DNA of 64,000 nt from Corynebacterium sp. p3-SID1056 (GCF_025152525.1 NZ_JALXXL010000012.1:5084-69083); one strand, 5' to 3'; shown: positions 16,734 to 26,779, counted from the stretch's first letter. Notes: a model not told the origin generated them from the sequence alone. Program-made: numbers and translations.

Positions 16734-17441
16734 ATGGCTGATACAAACCAGGGCATCAAGGTCCTAGTGGTTGATGATGAACCGAATATCGTCGAGCTGA
16801 TTACCGTTTCCCTGAAATTCCAGGGCTTTGAGGTAGAAAGCGCGAACTCCGGGCAGGAGGCGCTGAGCATCGCCCGCGAGTACCGCCCGGACGCTTACAT
16901 TCTCGACGTGATGATGCCGGGCATGGACGGCTTCGAGCTGCTGGGCAAGCTGCGCCAGGAAGGCCTCGACGGTCCGGTGCTCTTCCTTACCGCCAAGGAT
17001 GCGGTGGAGGACCGCATCCACGGCCTGACGATCGGCGCCGACGATTACGTCACGAAGCCCTTTTCCCTCGAGGAAGTCATCACCCGCTTGCGCGTGATCC
17101 TGCGCCGCGGCAACGTCACCGACGACGAGGACCAGGACGGCACCATCCGTTACGCCGACCTGACGCTCAACGACGAGACGCACGAGGTGACCAAGGCCGG
17201 AGAGATCATCGACCTTTCGCCGACCGAGTTCAACCTGCTGCGCTACCTCATGCTCAACGCCGAGGTCGTGCTGTCCAAGGCGAAGATTTTGGACAACGTG
17301 TGGCACTACGACTTCGGCGGCGACGGCAACGTCGTTGAGTCCTACATCTCCTACCTGCGCCGCAAAATCGACACCGGCGATGTGCCGCTGATCCAGACCG
17401 TCCGCGGTGTGGGTTACGTGCTGCGCACCCCGCGTCAGTAG
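16734..17441 (+). CDS. phoR: phosphate-responsive response regulator (PhoR in C. glutamicum naming; PhoP-like)
   Basis: OmpR/PhoB-class response regulator of 235 residues. The receiver domain has acidic pocket VVDDEPN, phosphorylated Asp in YILDVMMPGMDGFEL, Thr in LFLTAKDAVEDRIHG and Lys in DYVTKPFSLEEV. The C-terminal winged helix ends VVESYISYLRRKIDTG...VRGVGYVLRTP. The closest relatives I recall are mycobacterial PhoP and the corynebacterial regulator that activates pst genes on phosphate starvation. The ATG at 16734 follows AAGGAG. It is 27 bases before its sensor kinase. The presence of pstSCAB with PHO-box-like repeats in the same window supports the assignment. Confidence 0.87.
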   Translation: MADTNQGIKVLVVDDEPNIVELITVSLKFQGFEVESANSGQEALSIAREYRPDAYILDVMMPGMDGFELLGKLRQEGLDGPVLFLTAKDAVEDRIHGLTIGADDYVTKPFSLEEVITRLRVILRRGNVTDDEDQDGTIRYADLTLNDETHEVTKAGEIIDLSPTEFNLLRYLMLNAEVVLSKAKILDNVWHYDFGGDGNVVESYISYLRRKIDTGDVPLIQTVRGVGYVLRTPRQ

Positions 17442-17468
17442 TCGCCGCTGTAGAGACGTGAAAGGTCT

Positions 17469-19004
17469 ATGACCGTCAACCGTTTTACTGCCTGGTCGTA
17501 CACGCACGCCGCGAAGCCGCTGCAGAAGCAGCTCGTCTCCATGGTGGTGATCGTGGCAACGCTTGGCATCGTGTTGAGTTTTGCCACCGTCTTCTTCCTC
17601 ATGCGCGGCATCCTGACGCAACGTGTGGACGAACAGCTTGAAGAGGGGATGGATTCCTGGGCGGGGCAGGGGACCTGGATCCCGTCGATCGGGGTGCCTA
17701 GCGAGTTCGCCCAGGCGACGTGGTTCCCCGGCTACCCGTACCCCTTCTCCCGCTACACTCCGCGCGGTAACCCGCCGGACTGGGAGCAGCTCACGGTGCT
17801 GGATTCTCCCCGCACCATTAGCTCGAAGAACGTGGATAGTTCCGCGGAGCTGGTGAAGTGGCGGGCGTTGGCGTCGAAAAGCGACGACGGCACGATCACG
17901 CTGGTGGCTAAGCGCCTGGAAGCCGAGGACCGCATCCTGCGCTGGCTTGCGGTCGTGGAGGCGAGCCTCGGCATCACCGCGGTGATCGGCATCGCGCTGG
18001 CCGCGCGCACCCTTGTGCGGCGCTCGCTGGCACCGCTGCGCGAGGTGGAGCAAACCGCCCTCGCGATTGCCGACGGGGACGTGAACCGGCGAGTGCCCGC
18101 GTGGTCCCGCGAGACAGAGGTGGGCAAGCTGTCGTATGCGGTCAACACGATGGTCACGCAGCTGCAGGAATCCGTCGATGACGCGCAGGCGAAAGAGGAG
18201 CAGATGCGCCGCTTCGTCGGTGACGCCTCCCACGAGCTGCGCACGCCGCTGACCAGTGTGCGCGGCTACGCCGAGCTCTACCGCAAAGGGATGGCGCCGG
18301 ACGCCGACATGGTCATCGACAAGATCGAGGAAGAGTCCGGCCGCATGCAGCTCCTCGTCGAGGATCTCCTGGCGCTGACCAGGGCCGAGGGCACCCGTCT
18401 GGACCGGAAAACCGTGGACATGCAAAAGGTCGTGGACTCAGCCGTGTCTTCTGCGAGGGCGGCATACCCCGAGCGCTCCATCGAGGTAGACAACCAATGC
18501 CAGCGCGCCGCTGAGGTCGATGGCGACCCGGACCGTCTGCACCAGGTGCTCATGAACCTGATCAACAACGCGTTCAAGCACGGCGGGCCGGAAGTTGACG
18601 TGGTGATCACCCTGCGCGAAAACCTCGACCGCATCGTCCTCGAAGTCGCGGACAACGGCAAGGGCATGGAAGAGGAAGATGCGGCACGCATCTTCGACCG
18701 CTTCTACCGCGCCGACGCCTCCCGCAACCGAGCAGGCGGCGGAGGCTCCGGCCTGGGGCTGGCGATTACTAAGTCGCTCATTGAACAGCATGAAGGCACT
18801 ATCACCGTGGAGACGGCGCCCGGCAAAGGCGCGACCTTTGTCATCTCCCTGCCGCTGCTCAACGTGGTGGAGGAGGAAACCCCAGCGGCGAGCGCGAAGG
18901 GGGCCAAGACTACGAAGACCAAAGATAAGGACAAGGCTAAGTCCAAGTCCAAATCCAAGGACACCAAGCGTGGGGGCAAGGACAACAAAGACGCCGAGCG
19001 CTAG
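17469..19004 (+). CDS. phoS: sensor histidine kinase partner (PhoS in C. glutamicum naming)
   Basis: 511-residue membrane kinase. TM1 is at about residues 22-46 (VSMVVIVATLGIVLSFATVFFLM) and TM2 at about 158-178, with an extracytoplasmic sensor of about 110 residues between them. HAMP (RRSLAPLREVEQTALAIADGDVNRR) follows. The H-box is FVGDASHELRTPLTSVRGY, the N-box NLINNAFKHGG, and the G-boxes DNGKGMEEEDAARIFDRFYR and GSGLGLAITKSL. An unusual tail of about 40 residues, mostly Lys/Ser/Thr (AKSKSKSKDTKRGGKDNKD), follows the catalytic domain. AAAGG precedes the ATG. Co-transcribed with the response regulator. Confidence 0.87.
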   Translation: MTVNRFTAWSYTHAAKPLQKQLVSMVVIVATLGIVLSFATVFFLMRGILTQRVDEQLEEGMDSWAGQGTWIPSIGVPSEFAQATWFPGYPYPFSRYTPRGNPPDWEQLTVLDSPRTISSKNVDSSAELVKWRALASKSDDGTITLVAKRLEAEDRILRWLAVVEASLGITAVIGIALAARTLVRRSLAPLREVEQTALAIADGDVNRRVPAWSRETEVGKLSYAVNTMVTQLQESVDDAQAKEEQMRRFVGDASHELRTPLTSVRGYAELYRKGMAPDADMVIDKIEEESGRMQLLVEDLLALTRAEGTRLDRKTVDMQKVVDSAVSSARAAYPERSIEVDNQCQRAAEVDGDPDRLHQVLMNLINNAFKHGGPEVDVVITLRENLDRIVLEVADNGKGMEEEDAARIFDRFYRADASRNRAGGGGSGLGLAITKSLIEQHEGTITVETAPGKGATFVISLPLLNVVEEETPAASAKGAKTTKTKDKDKAKSKSKSKDTKRGGKDNKDAER

Positions 19005-19008
19005 GGTA

Positions 19009-19056
19009 CTGCTGGCGGTTTCGGTGGTTTTGGACGGTGGCTGCTGGCGGTTTCGG
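19009..19056 (+). repeat. 16-bp direct repeat pair downstream of phoS
   Basis: CTGCTGGCGGTTTCGG occurs at 19009-19024 and again at 19041-19056, 32 bp apart, in the non-coding gap between phoS and the HIT gene. Function unknown. Confidence 0.7.
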
Positions 19057-19064
19057 CGTCGGCG

Positions 19065-19155
19065 TAAATGGAGCTAGCTCCGTTTGGGGTCTGCGGCTCC
19101 CTGCGAACTGGGGTTTTCCAGGCCGCTCCCGCGCAGATGGAGCTAGCGCCGTTTA
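19065..19155 (+). repeat. 91-bp two-palindrome element, copy A
   Basis: Two copies of a palindrome centred on GGAGCTAGCTCC (TAAATGGAGCTAGCTCCG at 19065 and the weaker ATGGAGCTAGCGCCGTTTA at 19137) flank a 50-bp spacer. A second element of the same layout lies at 34431-34521 in inverse orientation. The right palindrome reaches into the last codons of the HIT gene. The position between convergent phoS and HIT genes suggests it also acts as a transcription stop. Confidence 0.75.
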
Positions 19156-19554
19156 GCCAATCGCGTTACGCAGCGTCTCGGCGGCCGCGTCCATCTTCGC
19201 CGGGTCCGTCTCGTCGGCGCGCATGACGCTGGCCAGGTTGTAGCCGGACATGTCGTTGGCAGGGAAGACGTGGATGTGCGCGTGCGGGACCTCGAAACCG
19301 GCGATGAGGTATCCGGCGCGCTCGCAGTCGAACTCGCTCACGATCGCGTTACCGATGCGCTGCGCCACGGCGTTCATCTTGGCCCACAGCTCGGGTTCGA
19401 TGTCGGTCCACTTATCTACCTCTTTGACCGGCACGACAAGCGTGTGCCCGTAGGCGATGGGCTCGATGGTGAGGAAGGCGGCGACGTCCTCGTCCTTGTA
19501 CACGAAGCGCCCGGGGATCTCGCCGTTAATAATTTTTGTGAAGACTGTGCTCAT
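19153..19554 (-). CDS. HIT-family nucleotide-binding protein
   Basis: 133-residue histidine-triad protein of the Hint branch, a nucleoside phosphoramidate/AMP hydrolase. Signature: [13 protein letters not shown] (His-X-His-X-His). The N-terminus [19 protein letters not shown] and [15 protein letters not shown] are typical. The ATG at 19554 is preceded by TACGGT with eight bases between, implying leaderless expression, and faces purD across 31 bp. The stop codon lies inside the palindromic repeat element. Confidence 0.88.
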   Translation of the reverse strand: MSTVFTKIINGEIPGRFVYKDEDVAAFLTIEPIAYGHTLVVPVKEVDKWTDIEPELWAKMNAVAQRIGNAIVSEFDCERAGYLIAGFEVPHAHIHVFPANDMSGYNLASVMRADETDPAKMDAAAETLRNAIG

Positions 19555-19585
19555 ACACTCAAACCGTACCTGTAAGTTTGAGGCC

Positions 19586-20851
19586 ATGCGCATCCTTGTT
19601 ATCGGTTCGGGCGGCCGTGAACACGCCCTGCTCAAAGGACTCGCCGGCAACGAGCTCTTCGTCGCTCCAGGTAATGCCGGTATGGAATCGCTGGCTAAGC
19701 GCCTGCTTATCGACGCTTTAACGCCCCAGGCAATCGTCGAGTGTGCCAAAGAAGTCGACGCGGAGCTCGTCGTCATCGGCCCGGAGGTGCCCCTGGTCGC
19801 CGGTGCCGCAGACGCCCTGCGCGAGGCGGGCATCCCGGTGTTCGGCCCAACGAAGGCTGCGGCCCAGCTCGAGGGCTCGAAGGCCTTTGCCAAGGACGTG
19901 ATGGCCGCCGCAGGCGTGGCGACGGCGCGCGCGCTGCGCATCACCCCGGAGGAGGGCGCGGCGGCCGTGGAGGCGGCGCTTGCGCAGTTCGGCCCGAACT
20001 ATGTGGTCAAAGACGACGGCCTGGCCGGCGGCAAGGGCGTCGTGGTCACCACCGACCGCGCGGAGGCCGCAGCCCATGCGAACGCTGTGCTGGAGTCGGG
20101 CAACCCGGTGCTGTTCGAGTCCTTCCTTGAAGGGCCCGAGGTGTCCCTGTTCTGCCTGGTCGACGGCGAAACGGTCGTCCCGCTGCTGCCCGCGCAGGAC
20201 CACAAGCGCGCCTACGACAACGACGAGGGCCCGAACACCGGCGGCATGGGCGCATACACCCCGCTTCCGTGGCTGCCCGAAGGCGGCGTGGAGCGCATCG
20301 TCGACGAGATTGCCCGCCCGGTCGCGCGCGAGATGGTCAACCGCGGCATCCCCTACCAAGGCCTGCTCTACGTCGGTGCGGCGTGGGGGAGTGAGGGCCC
20401 GTCGGTGGTGGAGTTCAACGCTCGCTTCGGCGACCCGGAGACCCAGCCGGTGCTCTCGCTTTTGAAGACCCCGCTGGACACGGTGCTCTACGCCGTGGCC
20501 ACCGGCACGCTCGCGGACCTGCCGCCGCTCGAGTGGGAAGACGGCTTCGCCGCGACGGTCGTGCTCGCCGCGGAGAACTACCCGGCCAGCCCGGCCAAGG
20601 GGGATGCGATCACGGGCGCAGACCTGGACAACCCAGACAAGGTGCTGCACGCCGGCACGAAGCGCGCGGACGAAGGCTACGTTTCGGCGGGCGGGCGCGT
20701 GCTCAACGTGCTCGGCCACGGCGCGACGCTGGAAGAGGCGGTGGCGGACGCTTACCGCGTCATCGAGGGCATCGAGATGCGCGGGTCCTTCTACCGCAAG
20801 GATATTGGGCGGCGTGCGGTGGCCGGTGAGGTGAGCGTCGAGAAGCGATAG
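19586..20851 (+). CDS. purD: phosphoribosylamine-glycine ligase
   Basis: Second step of purine synthesis: ATP-grasp ligation of glycine to phosphoribosylamine giving GAR. The 421-residue protein has the N-terminal [18 protein letters not shown]-grasp [29 protein letters not shown], and [16 protein letters not shown] (metal ligands). TAAGTT stands seven bases before the ATG, suggesting leaderless initiation; no Shine-Dalgarno is evident. Followed 25 bases later by purB. Confidence 0.95.
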   Translation: MRILVIGSGGREHALLKGLAGNELFVAPGNAGMESLAKRLLIDALTPQAIVECAKEVDAELVVIGPEVPLVAGAADALREAGIPVFGPTKAAAQLEGSKAFAKDVMAAAGVATARALRITPEEGAAAVEAALAQFGPNYVVKDDGLAGGKGVVVTTDRAEAAAHANAVLESGNPVLFESFLEGPEVSLFCLVDGETVVPLLPAQDHKRAYDNDEGPNTGGMGAYTPLPWLPEGGVERIVDEIARPVAREMVNRGIPYQGLLYVGAAWGSEGPSVVEFNARFGDPETQPVLSLLKTPLDTVLYAVATGTLADLPPLEWEDGFAATVVLAAENYPASPAKGDAITGADLDNPDKVLHAGTKRADEGYVSAGGRVLNVLGHGATLEEAVADAYRVIEGIEMRGSFYRKDIGRRAVAGEVSVEKR

Positions 20852-20876
20852 GCCCTGATGTGCGATAATGGGGCGC

Positions 20877-22307
20877 GTGACTGAGAAGCCTGCAAACCCC
20901 AACGTCCTGTCCAACCGCTACGCTTCGCCGGAGATGGCGAAGCTGTGGAGCGCCGAGCACAAGATCATCCTCGAGCGGCAGCTGTGGATCGCCGTCATGC
21001 GCGCGCAGCGTGAACTCGGTGTGGAGATTCCGCAAGAGGCTATCGACGCCTACGAGGCCGTCATCGACCGCGTCGATCTCGCCTCCATCGCCGAGCGCGA
21101 GCGCGTGACCCGCCACGATGTGAAGGCGCGCATCGAGGAGTTCAACGCGCTCGCCGGCCACGAGCACATCCACAAGGGTATGACCAGCCGCGACCTGACC
21201 GAGAACGTCGAGCAGCTGCAGATCGTGCGCGCGCTTGAGCTCGTGCGCAACAAGTCCGTTGCCCTGCTCAAGGCCGTGGGCAACCGCGCCGAGGCGTACA
21301 AGTCGCTGGTGATGGCCGGGCGCTCGCACAACGTGGCCGCCCAGGCCACCACGCTGGGCAAGCGCTTCGCCTCTGCGGCGGACGAAATCCTGGTGGCGGT
21401 CGCCCGCATCGAATCGCTGCTCGACGGCTACCCGCTGCGCGGCATCAAGGGCCCGATGGGCACCGCGCAGGACATGCTTGACCTGATGGACGGCGACGAG
21501 GCCAAGCTCGCCGAGCTGGAAACCAAGGTCGCGCGCCACCTGGGCTTCGACACCGTCTTCGACTCGGTCGGCCAGGTCTACCCGCGCTCGCTCGACTTCG
21601 AGGCGATCTCTTCGCTCGTGCAGCTTGCCGCAGGTCCCTCCTCGCTGGCCACCACCATCAGGCTCATGGCCGGCAACGAGGTCGTCACGGAGGGATTCAA
21701 GGAGGGGCAGGTCGGCTCCTCTGCCATGCCGCACAAGATGAACGCGCGTTCCTGCGAGCGCGTCGGCGGCTTCCAGGTCATCCTGCGCGGCTACCTCACC
21801 ATGGTCGCCGACCTGGCTGGCCAGCAGTGGAACGAGGGCGACGTGTTCTGCTCCGTCGTGCGCCGCGTCGCGCTGCCGGACGCTTTCTTCGCCATCGACG
21901 GGCAGCTGGAAACCTTCCTCACCGTGCTCGACGAGTTCGGCGCCTTCCCGGCCATGATCAACCGCGAGCTCGACCGCTACCTGCCGTTCTTGGCCACCAC
22001 CCGCATCCTCATGGCCGCGGTGCGCGCCGGGGTCGGCCGCGAGACCGCGCACGAGGTGATCAAGGAAAACGCGGTCGCCATGGCGCTCGACATGCGCGAG
22101 CACGGCGCCGAGCAGAACCTGATCGAGCGCTTGGCCGACGACGAGCGCCTGCCGCTCGACCGCGCCCAGCTGGAGGATGCGCTGGCGGACCGCCACGCCT
22201 TCATCGGCGCGGCGGAGTCCCAGGTGGACCGGGTGCTCGCGCGCATCGACGTCGTGGTGCAGAAGTACCCGGACGCCGCCGATTACCGCCCGGGCGAGAT
22301 TCTGTAG
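20877..22307 (+). CDS. purB: adenylosuccinate lyase
   Basis: Cleaves SAICAR to AICAR and adenylosuccinate to AMP. The 476-residue fumarase/aspartase-superfamily protein has the HDVKARIEEF and GMTSRDLTEN regions, catalytic His (GRSHNVAAQATTLGKR) and the signature GSSAMPHKMN. The GTG at 20877 was chosen because an extended -10 (TGCGATAAT) ends seven bases upstream, a leaderless configuration; an ATG three codons earlier lies inside that -10. Its stop codon abuts the stop of the convergent lipoprotein gene with no gap. Confidence 0.94.
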   Translation: MTEKPANPNVLSNRYASPEMAKLWSAEHKIILERQLWIAVMRAQRELGVEIPQEAIDAYEAVIDRVDLASIAERERVTRHDVKARIEEFNALAGHEHIHKGMTSRDLTENVEQLQIVRALELVRNKSVALLKAVGNRAEAYKSLVMAGRSHNVAAQATTLGKRFASAADEILVAVARIESLLDGYPLRGIKGPMGTAQDMLDLMDGDEAKLAELETKVARHLGFDTVFDSVGQVYPRSLDFEAISSLVQLAAGPSSLATTIRLMAGNEVVTEGFKEGQVGSSAMPHKMNARSCERVGGFQVILRGYLTMVADLAGQQWNEGDVFCSVVRRVALPDAFFAIDGQLETFLTVLDEFGAFPAMINRELDRYLPFLATTRILMAAVRAGVGRETAHEVIKENAVAMALDMREHGAEQNLIERLADDERLPLDRAQLEDALADRHAFIGAAESQVDRVLARIDVVVQKYPDAADYRPGEIL

Positions 22308-22973
22308 CTACTCCTCAGCGCTTTCCCAGCGCACGTTGCCGCTTGCAAGCGCCACGCCTGTCGCCGGCTCGCCCGGGTCCACGCGGCGCTCCCAGGAAGC
22401 GAGCACGGTGGTGTAGGCGCGGCCTTCCTCCAGGTCGGGCGTGTAGCCGGTGGGCGCGCCGCTTCCGATGTTGCAGTAGGCCTCTGCGGCTGAACGCGGG
22501 GCCACCTTGGCGCTTTCCTGCGGCTGGTGCGCAGTCCCGGGCTCGGCGGGTACCGAGTTCGCGCGCCGCGTGGTTGCTGCGGACTCCTGTGCGACGATGA
22601 GTGTGAGCTCCGGCAGCGGGACGGTCGGGTGCGAGGCGCCGGCGTCAACGCGCACGGGGGTCAGTGAGACGGGGTAGCAGTAAAACGCGGTGAAGCGCTG
22701 CGGTTCCGGGGAGCGGATGTTGTTCGCGGCTTCGGTACCGGTGATGCGTTGCGGTGCCTCGACGGCGATTTCCCACTCGACTTCAGCGCCAGTGGCCGGG
22801 TCAGTGGTTGTCGTGCGGGTGCGTTCCCCGAAGCCGAGGACGGTGTCGTCGGCAAGCGGCTCGGGCGAGGCTGCGGTGCGCTCGCTGGGCTCGCCTGAGC
22901 AGGCGGAAAGCGAGACGCACAGGCTGGCGGCGAGCGCTACGTGCAGGGCGCGCGAGGCGAGGCGATTGACCAT
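22308..22973 (-). CDS. putative lipoprotein, unknown function
   Basis: 221 residues with lipoprotein signal [20 protein letters not shown] and lipobox LSAC at about residue 25. The mature region has a Thr-rich stretch ([20 protein letters not shown]), two cysteines (AFYCYP, EAYCNIG) and no family I can name. The ATG at 22973 follows TACCAT by seven bases, a leaderless pattern. It is convergent with purB and divergent from purC, so it is not in the purine operon although embedded among those genes. Confidence 0.68.
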   Translation of the reverse strand: MVNRLASRALHVALAASLCVSLSACSGEPSERTAASPEPLADDTVLGFGERTRTTTTDPATGAEVEWEIAVEAPQRITGTEAANNIRSPEPQRFTAFYCYPVSLTPVRVDAGASHPTVPLPELTLIVAQESAATTRRANSVPAEPGTAHQPQESAKVAPRSAAEAYCNIGSGAPTGYTPDLEEGRAYTTVLASWERRVDPGEPATGVALASGNVRWESAEE

Positions 22974-23010
22974 GCGGAACATGGTAGTGGTGGGGTATAT
23001 GCTTGGTGCC

Positions 23011-23907
23011 ATGCGTCCAGAGCTTTCTGACTACACTCACCTTTCCGGCGGCAAGGTCCGCGAGATTTACCAGGTCGATGAGGACACGCTGCTGATGGTG
23101 GCCACTGACCGCATCTCCGCATTTGATTTCTCGCTGGAGCCGGCGATCCCGGATAAGGGCCGAATTCTCACGGCCACGTCGATGTTCTTCTTTGATCTGC
23201 TCGCTGGGGTACCGAACCACCTCGCTGGCCCGATCGATGACCCGCGCATCCCCGAGGAGGTGTTGGGGCGCGCGATGGTGGTGAAGAAGCTGGATATGCT
23301 CCCGTTCGAGTGCGTCGCGCGCGGCTACCTCACGGGCTCGGGCAAGAAGGAATACGACGAGCGCGGCATGGTGTGCGGCGTGAAGCTGCAGGAAGGGCTG
23401 GTTGAGGCCTCGAAGCTGCCGGAACCGATTTTCACCCCGGCGACGAAGGCGGAGCAGGGCGACCATGACGAAAACGTGTCGTTCAACTACATGGCGGGCA
23501 AGCTCGGCCGCGAGTTGGCCGACCGCCTGCGCGAGCGCACCATCGAGGTGTATACCCGCGCCGCCGAGTACGCGGAGTCGAAGGGCATCATTTTGGCGGA
23601 TACGAAGTTCGAGTTCGGCCTCGATGCCGACGGCGAGCTCGTGCTTGCCGACGAGGTACTCACCCCCGATTCCTCCCGCTACTGGCCCGCGGACACGTAC
23701 AAGGAGGGCCAGAACCAGCCGAGCTTTGACAAGCAGTATGTGCGCAACTGGCTGACCGGCCCGAAGTCGGGTTGGCGCCCCTCGGAGGGCACGCAGCCGC
23801 CGGAGCTGCCGGGCTCGGTGGTGGAGGCGACGCGCGATCGCTACATCGAGGCCTACGAGCGCCTCAGCGGCGAGAAGTTCGCGGACTGGCCGGGCGCGAA
23901 CGCGTAA
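23011..23907 (+). CDS. purC: phosphoribosylaminoimidazole-succinocarboxamide synthase
   Basis: Ligates aspartate to CAIR, giving SAICAR. The 298-residue (long, yeast/actinobacterial-like) SAICAR synthetase begins [29 protein letters not shown] and contains [75 protein letters not shown] ends eight bases before the ATG at 23011, suggesting a leaderless transcript. Confidence 0.95.
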   Translation: MRPELSDYTHLSGGKVREIYQVDEDTLLMVATDRISAFDFSLEPAIPDKGRILTATSMFFFDLLAGVPNHLAGPIDDPRIPEEVLGRAMVVKKLDMLPFECVARGYLTGSGKKEYDERGMVCGVKLQEGLVEASKLPEPIFTPATKAEQGDHDENVSFNYMAGKLGRELADRLRERTIEVYTRAAEYAESKGIILADTKFEFGLDADGELVLADEVLTPDSSRYWPADTYKEGQNQPSFDKQYVRNWLTGPKSGWRPSEGTQPPELPGSVVEATRDRYIEAYERLSGEKFADWPGANA

Positions 23908-23934
23908 GCGCGAGTGGTCTAGGCTTGGGTGCCT

Positions 23935-26043
23935 ATGGATTTCCCGAAGGCACCCAAGCACCCGATTACCCGCTCGTTCCACGGCCGCGAGTTCGTGGAC
24001 GATTACGAGTGGCTCCGCGACAAAGACAGCCCCGAGACGATTGCGTACCTGGAGGCGGAAAACGCCGCCACCGAGCGCGCGACGCAGGGGTTGAGCGGGC
24101 TCGCCGACGCCATTTACGGCGAGATTAAGTCGCGCGTGAAGGAGACGGATATGTCCGTCCCGCAGCGCGCCGGCGACTGGTGGTACTACGGCCGCACGAT
24201 CGAGGGCAAGGACTACGCCCTGTCGTGCCGCGTGCCGGCCACCGGCGAGCCGTGGACCCCGCCCGAGGTTGCGGATCAGATGCCTGGGGAGCAAGTGCTT
24301 CTCGACGCCAACGAGCTCGCCGAAGGCCACGACTTCTTCTCCCTCGGCGCGTCCTCGGTCACCACGTCAGGCAGGCTGCTCGCCTACTCGGTGGACACCA
24401 CGGGTGATGAGCGCTTCGACCTGCGCATCAAGGACCTGGAAACGGGTGAGTTGCTCCCTGACGTGATCGAGGGCGTCTTCTACGGCGCGACCTGGGCAGG
24501 CGAGGACTACCTGTTCTACGTGCGCTGCGACGAGGCCTGGCGGCCCCACCAGATCTGGCGCCACGAGGTGGGCACCGATGCCGCAGAGGACGTCTTGGTT
24601 TACGAGGAAAACGACGAGAAGTTCGGCGTCGGCGTGGGCGCCGACCGCGCGGAGCGCTTCTTATACATCATCTCCTCGTCCTCGCTGACCACGGAGTACC
24701 GGGTCGCACCCCTTGCAGAGCCGACCGCCGAGTTCCAGGTGCTGTGGCCGCGCACTGAGGGTGTGGAGTACCACCCGGACTACGCCAAGCTCGGCGAGAC
24801 CGAATACTGGGTGATCACACACAATCGCCGCGGCCCGAACTTCGCGGTCAGCGCCACTGAGCTCGCCACCGAAAACCTGCCGGACCTGCGCGACCTGCCG
24901 GTGATCGTGCCGCACTCGGACACCATGCGTATCGAGGGCATCGACACCTACCGCGACTTCATGTTCATGTCGTACCGCCGCGGCGGCATCTCGCGTCTGG
25001 CGGTCGCGCCGCTCACCGGCACCGAGTTCGCCCCGTTTGAGGAGCTGGAGTTCTCCGAGGAGCTCTACACCGCGGGCCTGGCGGGCAATCCCGAGTGGGA
25101 CGCGCCTGTGGTCCGGGTGGGCTACACCTCCTACACACAGCCCTCGCAGCTTTTGGACTACCACGTCGCCGAGGCCACGTTCACCCTGCTCAAGGAGCAG
25201 GAGGTCGAGGGCGGCTACAACCCGGACGACTACGTCGCGGAGCGGATCTGGGCCACCGCTGAGGACGGGGTAGAGGTACCGGTGTCGGTGGTGCGTCGCA
25301 AAGCAATGGCCCCGGGCGTAGCCCCCACCTTGCTCTACGGGTACGGCTCCTACGAAGCCTCGATGGACCCGGGCTTTTCCATCGCGCGCCTCTCGTTGCT
25401 TGACCGCGGCATGGTGTGGGCGTGCGCGCACGTGCGCGGCGGCGGCGAGATGGGGCGCAGCTGGTACGACCAGGGCAAGATGCTGCACAAGAAGAACACG
25501 TTCACCGACTTCATCGCCTGCGCTGACACCCTTATCGAGCTCGGCATCACGGACCCGGAGCACCTCGTCGCCGAGGGCGGCTCCGCCGGCGGGTTGCTCA
25601 TGGGCGCGGTGGCGAACATGGCCCCGGAGAAGTTCGCGGGCATCCAGGCGATCGTGCCTTTCGTGGACCCGTTGACCTCCATTTTGAAGCCGGAGCTGCC
25701 GCTCACGGTCGGGGAGTGGGAAGAGTGGGGTGACCCCTACCACGACCCGGAGGTCTACGACTACATGTCGACCTACGCGCCCTACGAGAACATCACGGCG
25801 CAGGCCTACCCGGATATCCTCGCGGTGACCAGCCTCAACGACACGCGCGTGCTCTACGTCGAGCCCGCGAAATGGGTGGCCAAGCTGCGCGAATACGCCA
25901 CCGGCGGCGAGATTCTGCTCAAGACCGAGATGTCTGCGGGCCACGGCGGGGTCTCCGGCCGCTACGCCAAGTGGAAGCAAACCGCCTTCGAGTACGCGTG
26001 GACGCTGGCGAAGAGCAAAGCCGTGCCGGATGTGGGAGAATAG
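23935..26043 (+). CDS. ptrB: oligopeptidase B (protease II), S9A family
   Basis: Cytoplasmic serine oligopeptidase cutting after Arg/Lys in short peptides. The 702-residue protein has a seven-bladed propeller N-terminal two-thirds and an alpha/beta-hydrolase end with nucleophile GGSAGGLLMGA, acid LNDTRVLYVEPAKW and His GHGGVSGRY. RGGGEMGRSWYDQGKM is the usual S9A lead-in. The ATG at 23935 is preferred over a GTG two codons earlier; TAGGCT lies about nine bases upstream. It sits 27 bases after purC with no functional link to purines that I can see. Confidence 0.92.
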   Translation: MDFPKAPKHPITRSFHGREFVDDYEWLRDKDSPETIAYLEAENAATERATQGLSGLADAIYGEIKSRVKETDMSVPQRAGDWWYYGRTIEGKDYALSCRVPATGEPWTPPEVADQMPGEQVLLDANELAEGHDFFSLGASSVTTSGRLLAYSVDTTGDERFDLRIKDLETGELLPDVIEGVFYGATWAGEDYLFYVRCDEAWRPHQIWRHEVGTDAAEDVLVYEENDEKFGVGVGADRAERFLYIISSSSLTTEYRVAPLAEPTAEFQVLWPRTEGVEYHPDYAKLGETEYWVITHNRRGPNFAVSATELATENLPDLRDLPVIVPHSDTMRIEGIDTYRDFMFMSYRRGGISRLAVAPLTGTEFAPFEELEFSEELYTAGLAGNPEWDAPVVRVGYTSYTQPSQLLDYHVAEATFTLLKEQEVEGGYNPDDYVAERIWATAEDGVEVPVSVVRRKAMAPGVAPTLLYGYGSYEASMDPGFSIARLSLLDRGMVWACAHVRGGGEMGRSWYDQGKMLHKKNTFTDFIACADTLIELGITDPEHLVAEGGSAGGLLMGAVANMAPEKFAGIQAIVPFVDPLTSILKPELPLTVGEWEEWGDPYHDPEVYDYMSTYAPYENITAQAYPDILAVTSLNDTRVLYVEPAKWVAKLREYATGGEILLKTEMSAGHGGVSGRYAKWKQTAFEYAWTLAKSKAVPDVGE

Positions 26044-26048
26044 CCCAT

Positions 26049-26732
26049 ATGTCCGGTCGTGTTCTCGTCTCCATTTCCTCCATTTTTGATGACACTTTGG
26101 ATGATGTCATCCCGCTCGTCAAAGGGCTTGACCGCAAGGGGATCCCGGTATCCCTGCTGGTTGCGCCGCACATTGACAAGCGGTGGCACCTGGCCAAGGA
26201 CGGGCGCACGCGCGATTGGTTGCTGGAGCAGGCCGAGGATCACGCCCTGTTGCTCAACGGCTTTGACCAGGCAGTACAGGGGCGCCGCTCCGAGTTTGCC
26301 ACCCTCGGCGAACACGAAGCTCGTCTGCGCCTGAAGGGCGCCACCCGGCAGATGGAGGCGCTCGGCTTCCACCTCGACATGTTCGCGCCGCCGCGCTGGC
26401 AGATGTCGGAGGGCACGCTCAAGGTGTTGCCCGAGTTTGGCTTCCGTCTTGCTGTGTCGACCAGCGGCATCTACTCGCTTGTCGACGCCCCCGCGCCGCC
26501 CTTCCTCCGCTGCCGCAACCTCTCCGTCGGCGAGGGCTACGGCACGGCGAAATGGTGGCGACGCAACATCATCGCCGCCGCCGTCCGCGGGGCGGAAAAG
26601 GGCAACACAATCCGCCTGTCTATCTCGGCGCGCGAGCTGCACAAGAAGAAGGTCCGCCGCGACTTCACAGCCGCGATCCTGTGCGCCCAGGCTAATGGGG
26701 CCGAGCCCGCGGACTACCGCGTGTTTCTCTAG
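26049..26732 (+). CDS. DUF2334-like (polysaccharide deacetylase fold) protein
   Basis: 227 residues resembling DUF2334 proteins, a divergent branch of the NodB/polysaccharide-deacetylase barrel. Features: VLVSISSIFDDTLDDVIPLVKGLDRKGIPVSLLVAPHID (strand, acidic Asp pair, helix, strand), HALLLNGFDQ, an ARLRLKGATRQMEALGFHLDMFAPPRWQMS segment and FGFRLAVSTSGIYSL. No signal peptide, so cytoplasmic. The classical deacetylase metal triad is not obvious, and activity is unknown. It starts five bases after ptrB. Two strong hairpins follow its stop. Confidence 0.7.
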   Translation: MSGRVLVSISSIFDDTLDDVIPLVKGLDRKGIPVSLLVAPHIDKRWHLAKDGRTRDWLLEQAEDHALLLNGFDQAVQGRRSEFATLGEHEARLRLKGATRQMEALGFHLDMFAPPRWQMSEGTLKVLPEFGFRLAVSTSGIYSLVDAPAPPFLRCRNLSVGEGYGTAKWWRRNIIAAAVRGAEKGNTIRLSISARELHKKKVRRDFTAAILCAQANGAEPADYRVFL

Positions 26733-26742
26733 CTCTCGTCGC

Positions 26743-26779
26743 TGATGACTGGTTTCGGTTTTCGCCGGACCAGTCATCA
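26743..26779. terminator. hairpin terminator 1 of a pair (convergent DUF2334/nuclease)
   Basis: TGATGACTGGT at 26743-26753 pairs with ACCAGTCATCA at 26769-26779. The stem shares the core GACTGGT with the second hairpin 58 bases on. It lies between convergent genes. Confidence 0.65.

Noticed and set aside
16764..22196. Long minus-strand open frames over phoR/phoS, purD and purB
   Set aside because: They are complementary-frame shadows of well-identified genes with no motifs; typical of third-position G+C bias.
22690..23010. Upstream extension of PurC to 22690
   Set aside because: That stretch is antisense to the lipoprotein gene and includes the divergent promoters; PurC homology starts at the ATG at 23011.
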